From positions 310,001 through 374,000 of the forward strand of contig NZ_RKIE01000001.1 of the NCBI RefSeq assembly GCF_003751785.1: a DNA stretch of 64,000 nucleotides. The letters are read 5' to 3'. Origin of the DNA: Frigoribacterium sp. PhB160. GTDB taxonomy: Bacteria; Actinomycetota; Actinomycetes; Actinomycetales; Microbacteriaceae. Positions 1 to 6,456 of this stretch are shown here, one piece after another; positions within the stretch are counted from its first letter, which is position 1; the number at the start of each line of letters is the position of its first letter. The position numbers and the translations under genes were made by a program. The notes under the pieces were generated by a model, which worked only from the letters and a program-made list of their open reading frames with translations, ran no database searches and had not been told where the DNA came from.

Positions 1-347
1 ATGAACGTCGTACACACGCGGCTGCCCGGGGCAAGGAGCAACTCTTCACCGATGATGTGCGCTGCCCAGTGCACGTCGAAGACCTCGCAGGGGCGATCTT
101 GGAACTGGCCAGCGCGAGACGGAGCGGCATGCATCACCTCGCGGGCCCGGAGGCCATGAGCCGGTACGACCTCGGTCGTCTGATCGCTCTTCGAGACGGT
201 CTCGATCCGTCTCGCATCCCCGCATCGCAGCGAGCACGTTCATCCATGCCAGGGCCGCTGGATGTCCGCCTCGATTCGCAGGCGACGCAACGTCGCATCG
301 GCACACGACTTCGAGGTCCCTCCTCGTTCCTCACGACATCGGGCTAG
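1..347 (+). CDS. SDR / dTDP-4-dehydrorhamnose reductase-like protein, 3' part
   Basis: The reading frame is open from base 3 to a TAG at 345-347, so the gene begins outside the window. The visible 114 or so residues contain LFTDDVRCPVHVEDLA, which resembles the stretch in RmlD/NmrA-type extended short-chain reductases where the substrate domain follows the Rossmann fold, and then HHLAGPEAMSRYDLGR. The nucleotide-binding and catalytic Tyr-Lys regions are missing. The likely role is NAD(P)-dependent reduction or epimerisation of a nucleotide sugar or a related NAD-binding function. The family is fairly clear, the substrate is not. Confidence 0.7.
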   Translation, partial: ERRTHAAARGKEQLFTDDVRCPVHVEDLAGAILELASARRSGMHHLAGPEAMSRYDLGRLIALRDGLDPSRIPASQRARSSMPGPLDVRLDSQATQRRIGTRLRGPSSFLTTSG

Positions 348-394
348 GTGCGGCACCTTCGTTGTCCCGGTAGGGATTGGCCTTGGGCGTTGGC

Positions 395-727
395 TCAGCG
401 TGTCACGATGAGCGACAGGGCCACGACGAGCGCAACCAACACGACGAAAGCTGCCGTGAGCAAGAGACGGACCTTGAGCCGGGCCCAGGGCAGAGCCACG
501 AAAGCCGCGGCCACAACGGCTGTTCCGATCCCCATGCTCTTGATGGCCTGAGCCACCCCCTCGGCAACCTGCGCCTCTGATTCACAGCCCGTCGCTGCTG
601 TGCCGCACCACCCGATGAAGCCTGGAATCGCCGTGACAGTGAGTGTGCCCACGGCGAGGAGGCCCATCCAGGCCCCATGCGCGACCGCGAGAGTCGCGCG
701 GCTCGGCCTTTGCTCCTCAGTTGACAT
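395..727 (-). CDS. small three-helix membrane protein
   Basis: A 110-residue protein. I start it at the ATG at 727 because GAGGAGGG lies just upstream. The frame extends further upstream to another ATG but without a ribosome binding site. After a short polar N-terminus there are about three hydrophobic segments (roughly residues 15-40, 65-85 and 88-108), with a CGTAATGC loop whose two cysteines could form an extracytoplasmic disulfide. No family was recognised. It stands alone, divergent from the ABM-domain gene. Function unknown. Confidence 0.6.
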   Translation of the reverse strand: MSTEEQRPSRATLAVAHGAWMGLLAVGTLTVTAIPGFIGWCGTAATGCESEAQVAEGVAQAIKSMGIGTAVVAAAFVALPWARLKVRLLLTAAFVVLVALVVALSLIVTR

Positions 728-797
728 GACCCTCCTCGGCAACGGGTTACGAAGCTGACGGATCTGGTGCGCTCCCCAGTGAAGGGGGAAGACCCTG

Positions 798-824
798 CCC
801 GATAGGGGATCGACTAACGGACGG
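798..824 (+). repeat. copy a of the GATAGGGGATCG intergenic element
   Basis: CCCGATAGGGGATCG followed by ACTAACGGACGG, 51 bases before the ABM gene start. Same orientation as the other copies at 2003, 16244, 17500, 18372 and 24512. Confidence 0.55.
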
Positions 825-836
825 TCACGAGAGCCG

Positions 837-842
837 TACGGT
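837..842 (+). promoter_or_regulatory. probable -10 box of a leaderless promoter
   Basis: TACGGT, then six bases, then the ATG at 849. No Shine-Dalgarno sequence can fit, which suggests that transcription starts at or next to the start codon. No convincing -35 box is seen. Confidence 0.4.
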
Positions 843-848
843 GGGCGC

Positions 849-1133
849 ATGAGCGAGATACATCTCACTGGTCAACTCGTCTGCGCCACTGAGGAACAGG
901 CAGAGATCGTCAGATTCCACCTGGCGGATCACATCAAGCTCACGCGTGCCGAAGCCGGGTGCATCTCGTTCGTGGTCGCCCAGACCCGAGATCCGCTGGT
1001 CTGGTCAGTCGAGGAGCGGTTTGAAGACCAGCACGTCTTCGAAATTCATCAGCGACGCGTCGCAGGCAGTAAGTGGGGTCGGGTGACGGCCAGCATCGAG
1101 CGCCGCTATTCGATTCAAGGGCTGTCCCGCTAA
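849..1133 (+). CDS. antibiotic-biosynthesis-monooxygenase (ABM) domain protein
   Basis: A 94-residue single-domain protein of the dimeric alpha-beta ferredoxin-like ABM/YgiN fold. Typical features are the early beta strand (IHLTGQLVCATEEQA), the EAGCISFVVAQ strand corresponding to the EpGcl-y-v motif of the family, and the WSVEERFEDQHVFEIHQ segment. Family members are cofactor-free quinol or polyketide monooxygenases, haem-degrading enzymes or simple stress proteins; the substrate cannot be told from sequence. It has its own probable leaderless promoter and no operon partner: the next gene begins 58 bases downstream with a promoter of its own. Confidence 0.75.
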   Translation: MSEIHLTGQLVCATEEQAEIVRFHLADHIKLTRAEAGCISFVVAQTRDPLVWSVEERFEDQHVFEIHQRRVAGSKWGRVTASIERRYSIQGLSR

Positions 1134-1179
1134 GCCATCGTCGTCCGCACGGGTCCTGATGCGAGAAGTCCGGTGCCCG

Positions 1180-1185
1180 TAGGCT
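1180..1185 (+). promoter_or_regulatory. probable -10 box of a leaderless promoter
   Basis: TAGGCT, six bases, then the ATG at 1192. No ribosome binding site lies upstream of that start. Confidence 0.4.
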
Positions 1186-1191
1186 CGCGTC

Positions 1192-1998
1192 ATGGTCTCG
1201 GCGATGAAGCAGACGGTAGTCGCCGACGGGGTGACGATCGCCTACAGGGTGTTCGAAGGTGCTGAGCCAGCAGTGGTTGTCCTTCATGGGCTCGCAGGGA
1301 GCAGCCGCGAGTTCATCGACACTGCGGAAGGCTTGGCCGGGCGCCGGGTCATCCTGATCGATCAGCGAGGCCACGGGCAAAGCACGACCAGGCCGGCGGA
1401 CACCTCTCGCGAGGCCTACGTGTCCGACGTCGAGGCCGTCATCGGCGAAGAGACGTCGGGGCCGGTGACCCTCGTCGGCCAGTCGATGGGGGCGCACACG
1501 GCCATGCTCGTCGCCGCGGCTCGTCCGGACCTCGTGCGGCAGCTCGTCATGCTCGAAGGCAATCAGGGCGGTGGGACGGCTGATGAGCACAGAGCTCTCG
1601 GCGACTTCTTCCGGTCCTGGCATGTTCCGTTCACCGACCGGGCACAAGCCTTGGCGGCTCTCGGTGAGGGGCACCTCGAGCGTGCATGGGTGGAGGACCT
1701 CGAAGAACGGGCCGATGGCTTGCATCCCCGCTTCGACGCCGACGTCATGCAGGCCACGATCGAAGCGGTCGGTGAGCCGCGGTGGGCTGAGTGGGAGAGC
1801 ATCACCGCGCCGACCCTGGTGCTCTACGCGGATGGTGGCATGTTCTCGGACGAGCAAAAGGCGGAATTCGTGACTCGTGGGCGTGTTGTCCGACGCGTAG
1901 ATCTCACGGGCGCATCTCACGACGCGCACCTTGACACCTTCGATCAGTGGATCTCGGCACTTCGCAACGTCGTGGCCGAATCAGCACCCGCCTCCTGA
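1192..1998 (+). CDS. alpha/beta hydrolase
   Basis: A 268-residue alpha/beta-hydrolase-fold enzyme. The oxyanion-hole region LHGLAGSS lies near residues 31-38, the strand/turn DQRGHGQS near 57-64, and the nucleophile elbow GQSMG puts the catalytic serine at about residue 98. The GASHDAHLD segment near the C-terminus carries the catalytic histidine. Length and motif order fit cytosolic esterases, lipases or C-C hydrolases of the homoserine-acetyltransferase-like group. There is no signal peptide. It lies alone between two leaderless-type promoters, so the context does not identify a substrate. Confidence 0.8.
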   Translation: MVSAMKQTVVADGVTIAYRVFEGAEPAVVVLHGLAGSSREFIDTAEGLAGRRVILIDQRGHGQSTTRPADTSREAYVSDVEAVIGEETSGPVTLVGQSMGAHTAMLVAAARPDLVRQLVMLEGNQGGGTADEHRALGDFFRSWHVPFTDRAQALAALGEGHLERAWVEDLEERADGLHPRFDADVMQATIEAVGEPRWAEWESITAPTLVLYADGGMFSDEQKAEFVTRGRVVRRVDLTGASHDAHLDTFDQWISALRNVVAESAPAS

Positions 1999-2002
1999 GC
2001 GT

Positions 2003-2028
2003 CCCGATAGGGGATCGGGCACCGGACG
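2003..2028 (+). repeat. copy b of the GATAGGGGATCG intergenic element
   Basis: The most complete copy: CCCGATAGGGGATCGG, then GCACCGGACG. The inner CCGAT/ATCGG arms can form a five-pair stem around AGGGG. It begins five bases after the hydrolase stop codon. Confidence 0.6.
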
Positions 2029-2168
2029 CGCTCTAAACTCCGGACCTGGTGCCCAGAAGCCCATCGCCCACTGGATCACTTGCTGTGGTGCGAGCGCACT
2101 CGGAGAGGACTCCATCTTGGTCGTTCCGCGTCGTCGGCGAGCGTGGGCGGAAACGGTCCTCGACGTCG

Positions 2169-2174
2169 TACCGT
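2169..2174 (+). promoter_or_regulatory. probable -10 box of a leaderless promoter
   Basis: TACCGT, six bases, then the ATG at 2181. It supports the start chosen for the downstream gene over an in-frame ATG at 2049. Confidence 0.4.
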
Positions 2175-2180
2175 CTAGGG

Positions 2181-2726
2181 ATGCAGCAGCTCAGGGGCCT
2201 CGATCAGCTCGTATCGGAATGGCGGAGCTCCGGACCAGAACGTGCGCGCTTCGTGCCTGGCTTCGACCCATCAGGTGGAGGAGCAGCGGCGAAAGTTCTC
2301 GTGCTGATGGAATCACCCGGTCCTGCCACGATCAGGCAGGGCGAGGACGCGATCAGCAGTGAGGACAACCCGGGGCCGACGGCGTCTGCGTTCAAGCGAG
2401 CACGGATCGAGTCGGGTCTGGGCAGGAACGTCTACCTGCGATGGAACATCGTCCCGTGGGCCCTTGGTCGGGCGCCGACCGTCACTGATATCGACGACGC
2501 ACGCCCTGCCCTGGCCCAGCTGCTCGATTCTCTGCCGCAGCTGCGGGCGATCGTGACCTTCGGCACCCCGGCCCTGACGGGCGTGATGAGGTACTTCACC
2601 CTGGAACCGCGTGCGAGGGTCGTGCCCGTGCTCGCGGCACCCCATCTGTCGCCGGCGAACGCCACCCGCGCCGGCGAGAAGCACCTGCGGGCCGTCACGG
2701 CCCTCCGGCACGCTTCGCTTCTCTGA
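2181..2726 (+). CDS. uracil-DNA glycosylase-superfamily protein
   Basis: A 181-residue protein with the layout of the uracil-DNA glycosylase superfamily: VLVLMESPGPA corresponds to motif 1 (the GxxPG-like water/uracil site), then NIVPWALG, a GTPAL turn, and APHLSPANA corresponding to the histidine-containing motif 2 (HPSP-like). The exact catalytic class is uncertain because motif 1 reads ESPGP rather than GEAPG. Members of this subgroup are often annotated as phage-type glycosylases. It may excise uracil or act on another modified base. It ends flush against the convergent LysR gene, the two stops sharing the hexamer TGATCA at 2724-2729. Confidence 0.7.
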   Translation: MQQLRGLDQLVSEWRSSGPERARFVPGFDPSGGGAAAKVLVLMESPGPATIRQGEDAISSEDNPGPTASAFKRARIESGLGRNVYLRWNIVPWALGRAPTVTDIDDARPALAQLLDSLPQLRAIVTFGTPALTGVMRYFTLEPRARVVPVLAAPHLSPANATRAGEKHLRAVTALRHASLL

Positions 2727-3662
2727 TCATCTCGGCGAGGAGTCGGGGCTGTGCTGCAACGCGGCGATCACGGCCAGGAGATCCTGCGCCCCGGCGCTCA
2801 GACCGGCCGACCACACGGCGCGGAACGGGCGTCTCAGGTCGACGGCTGCCGGGACGGTGACGAGGCGCCCGGCGCGGAGGTCGTCCTCGACCAGCAACGA
2901 GCTGATGACTCCCGGACCCACACCACCGGCGATGGCCGCCCGGATGGCGCCCGTCGACGACAACTGCGCAGCGGGTTCTGCCATCAGGGCAGGGTCGATC
3001 CCCAGCGCGAGCTCGAGGGTCCGGCGAGTGCCCGAGCCCGACTCCCGAGACACGAGCGGTGTGGATGAGAGATCCGCTGCCGTCACGGGTTCGGACTTCG
3101 ATGCCCATGCGTGCCTGGGCGAGACGACGATGAGCAGTTCGTCGACACCCAGGACGGTCGTGGCGAGCCCGTCGGCCTCATCAGGGGTCTCCGTGAACCC
3201 GAGGTGCGCGCGCCCCGAACGGACCTCGCCGACGACCCAGTCGCTGTTGCCCGACTCCAGGCGCACCCGGACACGATCCGCTGCCGCTGTCATCCAGCGG
3301 GGCATCAGCGCCTCTGACACCGTCTGACTCGCCGCGACGAGGAGAGCGTCGGAGGCGCCGGTCGTCAGGGTGTGCAGCGATCGTTCGAAGGTGGTCGCCG
3401 CCTCGAGCAGGGGTCGGCCCCACTCGCACACCAGGAGTCCGTGCTCGGTCAGCGCCGAGCCCGCCCGAGAGCGGACGAGCAACGTACGACCCAGCCGCCG
3501 CTCGGCGCCCGTGATGCGAGACGACGCCGCCTGCTGGCTGATGCCCACCGATGTCGCGGCTCGGCCCAGACTGCCCGATCTCGAGATCGACTCCAGCAGT
3601 CGGAGCGTCTCGAGATCAACAGGGAGTCCGGTCACAAGGATCGATTGTGACACCACAAGCAT
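2727..3662 (-). CDS. LysR-family transcriptional regulator
   Basis: A 311-residue LysR regulator. The N-terminal winged helix-turn-helix is clear (LETLRLLESISRSGSLGRAA, then VGISQQAASSRITGAERRLG, about residues 16-60), followed by a two-lobe effector domain (GEVRSGRAHLGF, SRESGSGTRRTLE, VGPGVISSLLVEDDL). I use the ATG at 3662; GTG codons at 3653 and 3635 are alternatives and none has a good ribosome binding site. It is divergent from the TDT exporter with only 42 bases between starts, the classic arrangement of a LysR activator and its target. The effector is unknown; a small weak acid or sulfite would fit the transporter. Confidence 0.88.
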   Translation of the reverse strand: MLVVSQSILVTGLPVDLETLRLLESISRSGSLGRAATSVGISQQAASSRITGAERRLGRTLLVRSRAGSALTEHGLLVCEWGRPLLEAATTFERSLHTLTTGASDALLVAASQTVSEALMPRWMTAAADRVRVRLESGNSDWVVGEVRSGRAHLGFTETPDEADGLATTVLGVDELLIVVSPRHAWASKSEPVTAADLSSTPLVSRESGSGTRRTLELALGIDPALMAEPAAQLSSTGAIRAAIAGGVGPGVISSLLVEDDLRAGRLVTVPAAVDLRRPFRAVWSAGLSAGAQDLLAVIAALQHSPDSSPR

Positions 3663-3704
3663 CCGCCCGTATCGGCAGCCGGACGCACGTACGAAGATGG
3701 AGAC

Positions 3705-4853
3705 ATGCCTGCCGCGATCACACCGACTGTCGCCCTTCCCCGCACGCACGGTCTGTTCCGCCAGCTCGAGCACCGCGGGCAGATCGTGTCGAACCTGACC
3801 CCGAACTGGTTCGCGTCGATCATGGGGACCGGCATCGTCGCCAACGCTGCGGCGACCCTGCCGTTGCAGTTCCCGGGGCTGCGCCCCGCCGCGACCATCG
3901 TCTGGGCACTGGCCAGCGTGTTGTTGGTCGCTCTCAGCACGGCGACCGTCATGCACTGGGTACGTTACCGAGCCACCGCCCGGGGGCATCGACTCAATCC
4001 GGTGATGGCGCACTTCTACGGGGCACCGCCCATGGCGCTGCTGACCGTCGGCGCGGGCACCCTGCTCTTGGGTGAAGACGTCCTCGGTACGCCCCTGGCG
4101 GTCGGCATCGACTGGGTGTTGTGGACCATCGGTACGGTGCTCGGCCTCGTCAGCGCGATCGCGGTCCCGTACCTGACGTTCACCCGGCACGACACGGCCC
4201 CTGACAGCGCGTTCGGCGGCTGGCTCATGCCCGTGGTTCCCCCGATGGTGTCTGCCTCGACCGGTGCGCTGCTGCTGCCCTTCCTGCCCGAGGGGCAGGC
4301 GAGGCAGAACATGCTCTGGGGGTGCTACGCGATGTTCGGCTTGTCGTTGCTGGCGTCGATCGTGATCATCACGCTGATCTGGTCACGCCTGGCCCAGCAC
4401 AAGATCGGCCCGGCCGGCATGGTCCCGACCCTCTGGATCGTCCTCGGCCCCCTGGGGCAGTCGATCACCGCAGCCAACCTGCTCGGTGGCAACGCCCACC
4501 TCGCCGTCGACCAGGGAACCTCGCACGCCCTGTTCGCCTTCGGGCTCGTCTACGGTGTGCCCACTCTGGGATTCGCCCTGATGTGGGCGGCACTGGCATC
4601 GGCCATCACCCTCCGCACCATCCGCCAGGGGCTCCCGTTCTCACTCACCTGGTGGTCGTTCACCTTCCCCGTCGGCACCTGCGTGACAGGCCTGAACGGT
4701 CTGGCCCTGCACACGGGACTCGTCGCGCTGCAGGTACTGGCGGTCGTGTTCTACATCGGGCTCGTCGGGGCCTGGATCACGGTCGCCGTGCGCACCTTCC
4801 ACGGCAGCGTCATCCGCGGAACGCTCCTCGCGCCTCCCCGTCCTCTGGCCTGA
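3705..4853 (+). CDS. TDT-family transporter (TehA/SSU1/malic-acid type)
   Basis: A 382-residue membrane protein of the tellurite-resistance/dicarboxylate transporter family, with about ten hydrophobic helices. Family signatures seen are NLTPNWFASIMGTGIVANA at residues 30-48, where TP-WF and MGTG are typical, HFYGAPPMALLTVG, and the late WWSFTFPVGTCVTG segment lining the pore. Relatives export sulfite (SSU1) or take up malate, or behave as anion channels (TehA/SLAC1). Sulfite or another small anion is plausible; substrate unproven. It is probably controlled by the divergent LysR gene. Confidence 0.85.
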   Translation: MPAAITPTVALPRTHGLFRQLEHRGQIVSNLTPNWFASIMGTGIVANAAATLPLQFPGLRPAATIVWALASVLLVALSTATVMHWVRYRATARGHRLNPVMAHFYGAPPMALLTVGAGTLLLGEDVLGTPLAVGIDWVLWTIGTVLGLVSAIAVPYLTFTRHDTAPDSAFGGWLMPVVPPMVSASTGALLLPFLPEGQARQNMLWGCYAMFGLSLLASIVIITLIWSRLAQHKIGPAGMVPTLWIVLGPLGQSITAANLLGGNAHLAVDQGTSHALFAFGLVYGVPTLGFALMWAALASAITLRTIRQGLPFSLTWWSFTFPVGTCVTGLNGLALHTGLVALQVLAVVFYIGLVGAWITVAVRTFHGSVIRGTLLAPPRPLA

Positions 4854-4885
4854 CCGCGGATGACGAGGGGGCGTGTGGGAGAGGC

Positions 4886-5329
4886 TCAGATCGAACAGGC
4901 GTCGTTCCAATCACGGCGATAGGCCTCGGGGTCACTGACGTCGACGATGGCCGAGGCGGCGCCCTTGGGCTCGTCACGCGACCGGTAGCTCTCGAACGCC
5001 ACCGCAGTGCGGTCGTTGCTCGCCGGATCACGCACCCCGGAGGCTTCCACCCACAAAGTCCAGTTCCACCGGGTCCGGACGCCAGGCTGCAGCGCGCCTT
5101 CGCCGACGATCAACACCACGTCCGTGCCGGCGGTCGAGGACTCGAAGTCTGTGCCCGTGAATGCTCGGACGGACGACGTGAGGCCTCTCGCGCTGATCTC
5201 CCGAGCCAACTGACTACCCATGTCCGAGAGTTGCTCGCCAGCATCGCCGTCCACAGCCACGATGCCTCCACCTGACGGAAGCCGACTCAGCATCTCGGAA
5301 ACCAAGTCATGGATGACGGTGTTGTTCAT
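4886..5329 (-). CDS. uridine-kinase-like protein with degenerate P-loop
   Basis: A 147-residue protein with a good ribosome binding site (GGAGAAAGCATC before ATG). The N-terminal segment SGGGIVAVDGDAGEQLSDMG looks like the Walker A strand and loop of uridine-kinase-like NTPases (IVAVDGxxGxGKT), but the glycine-lysine-serine/threonine core is gone. The rest (GTDVVLIVGEGALQP, RTRWNWTLWVEAS, YRRDWNDACSI) resembles the C-terminal half of such kinases, shortened. It is therefore probably a non-catalytic remnant or a repurposed fold. It is convergent with the TDT gene (32 bases apart). Function unknown. Confidence 0.5.
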   Translation of the reverse strand: MNNTVIHDLVSEMLSRLPSGGGIVAVDGDAGEQLSDMGSQLAREISARGLTSSVRAFTGTDFESSTAGTDVVLIVGEGALQPGVRTRWNWTLWVEASGVRDPASNDRTAVAFESYRSRDEPKGAASAIVDVSDPEAYRRDWNDACSI

Positions 5330-5371
5330 GATGCTTTCTCCTGCTCACTCGTTCGTCGAAACGGAAAAGGG

Positions 5372-5389
5372 AGTCGGCGGCCGCCGACT
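5372..5389. promoter_or_regulatory. perfect 18-base palindrome, operator or hairpin
   Basis: AGTCGGCGGCCGCCGACT, 42 bases upstream of the minus-strand start at 5329. It could be an operator for that gene or a hairpin in its leader. A second short palindrome, CCCTCATGAGGG, lies at 5451-5462. Confidence 0.35.
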
Positions 5390-5497
5390 GACGCGGCTGC
5401 ACGAAGCGGTCGCGAACCTGATGAGACCACGAGCATGCCCCGATGTTCAGCCCTCATGAGGGGCAGGCTCCGGCTGTGACCAGGTCGTCCTGGGCGG

Positions 5498-5533
5498 TTC
5501 CGGGGTGACGCCTGGGAATGCGTCGCCCCGGAA
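5498..5533 (-). terminator. terminator of the fluoride operon
   Basis: Read on the minus strand: TTCCGGGG, one unpaired base, GACGC, an eight-base loop, GCGTC, one unpaired base, CCCCGGAA. That is 13 pairs around a single internal mismatch, 13 bases past the last crcB stop. No U-run follows, as is common in high-GC actinobacteria. Confidence 0.65.
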
Positions 5534-5545
5534 GTCAGAAGGGTG

Positions 5546-5923
5546 TCATGACGTGCCGATGGTGAGGCCGACGAGCCCGGCAGCGACAGCGAGCAGCAGC
5601 ATGCCCGCGCCGCTGGCGATCCCCGCGACCCATTTCTTCTCGGCTACGAGGCGCACGGTCTCGACGCTGGCGGTGCTGAACGTGGTGTAGCCGCCCATGA
5701 GCCCGCCGCCCGCGACGAGCAGCCACTCTCGGGGCAGCCCCGCGTGGTCGGCGAGACCCGTGAGCAAGCCGAGCACGAACGACCCGCTGACGTTGATGAC
5801 CAGGGTTGCCAGCGGAATGGGCGCCGACCGCGTGCTGCGGACGGCACCATCGACGACTAGGCGCAGGGCCGCACCCACGCCACCGGCGACCGCGATCGCG
5901 ACGAAGAGCCATGGGGCGATCAC
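5546..5923 (-). CDS. crcB: fluoride channel FluC/CrcB, second subunit
   Basis: A 125-residue four-helix membrane protein of the Fluc/CrcB family, which exports F- passively as a dual-topology dimer. Diagnostic motifs are GGVGAALR in helix 1, LATLVINVSGSFVLGL in helix 2 (the NxxGSF motif), and GGGLMGGYTTFSTASVE, the helix-3 break with the TTFS track and phenylalanine box. It is the last gene of the riboswitch-controlled operon and overlaps the upstream crcB by four bases. Adjacent unequal pairs normally assemble as a heterodimer, so this one probably works with the neighbour. Confidence 0.93.
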   Translation of the reverse strand: MIAPWLFVAIAVAGGVGAALRLVVDGAVRSTRSAPIPLATLVINVSGSFVLGLLTGLADHAGLPREWLLVAGGGLMGGYTTFSTASVETVRLVAEKKWVAGIASGAGMLLLAVAAGLVGLTIGTS

Positions 5924-6456
5924 GACGCCGCCTCAGAACGGCGGTGGAGGGCGGCACCGCCGGTGATGCCGGCCCAGGAAGCCACGGCGCCGAGCACGAC
6001 CGAGCCCACACCGTAGGCGATGGCGATCGACGGCGCGTCACCGAACAGGGTCGCGGTGTCGACTGCGAGGGCGCTGTAGGTGGTGAATCCGCCGAGAACG
6101 CCTGTTCCGATGAGTAGACGCAGGTCGCGTCGGCGACCCGCGTCCGGCCCTCGTCGCACCAGCGACTCAAGGAGCAGCCCGAGCGCGAACGCACCGACGA
6201 CATTGATCAGCAGGATCGTCACGGGGATGGTGCCCGGGGCCGCGGGGAAGCTCAACGCCAGGGCTTCGCGCAGGCCCGTGCCGATCGTGCCGCCGAGGGT
6301 GACGAGTCCGATGAACCGCCACCGCAGGTGCACGGGCCGTTCGGTGCCCGTGGAGTCGTCGACATCGAGGTCCGGGTCCTGGCCCAGCCCTCGGAACTCG
6401 TCGCCTCTGCTCGAAGGCAGCGGCGGGAACGGTGAGTCAGGTGAGGGTGAGGTCAT
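5920..6456 (-). CDS. crcB: fluoride channel FluC/CrcB, first subunit with N-terminal extension
   Basis: A 178-residue CrcB homologue with the usual four helices from about residue 45 onward, preceded by a proline- and acid-rich extension of about 44 residues absent from its partner. Motifs: GGTIGTGLREAL, VTILLINVVGAFALGL, GTGVLGGFTTYSALAVD. The TTFS sequence reads TTYS, so one phenylalanine position is changed, consistent with asymmetric roles in a heterodimer. It overlaps enolase upstream and crcB downstream by four bases each, implying translational coupling. Confidence 0.9.
   Translation of the reverse strand: MTSPSPDSPFPPLPSSRGDEFRGLGQDPDLDVDDSTGTERPVHLRWRFIGLVTLGGTIGTGLREALALSFPAAPGTIPVTILLINVVGAFALGLLLESLVRRGPDAGRRRDLRLLIGTGVLGGFTTYSALAVDTATLFGDAPSIAIAYGVGSVVLGAVASWAGITGGAALHRRSEAAS

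Noticed and set aside
3663-4190. An N-terminal extension of about 176 residues to the LysR protein.
   Set aside because: It would run antisense through the TDT transporter and displaces the normal LysR start; no family sequence is seen in it.
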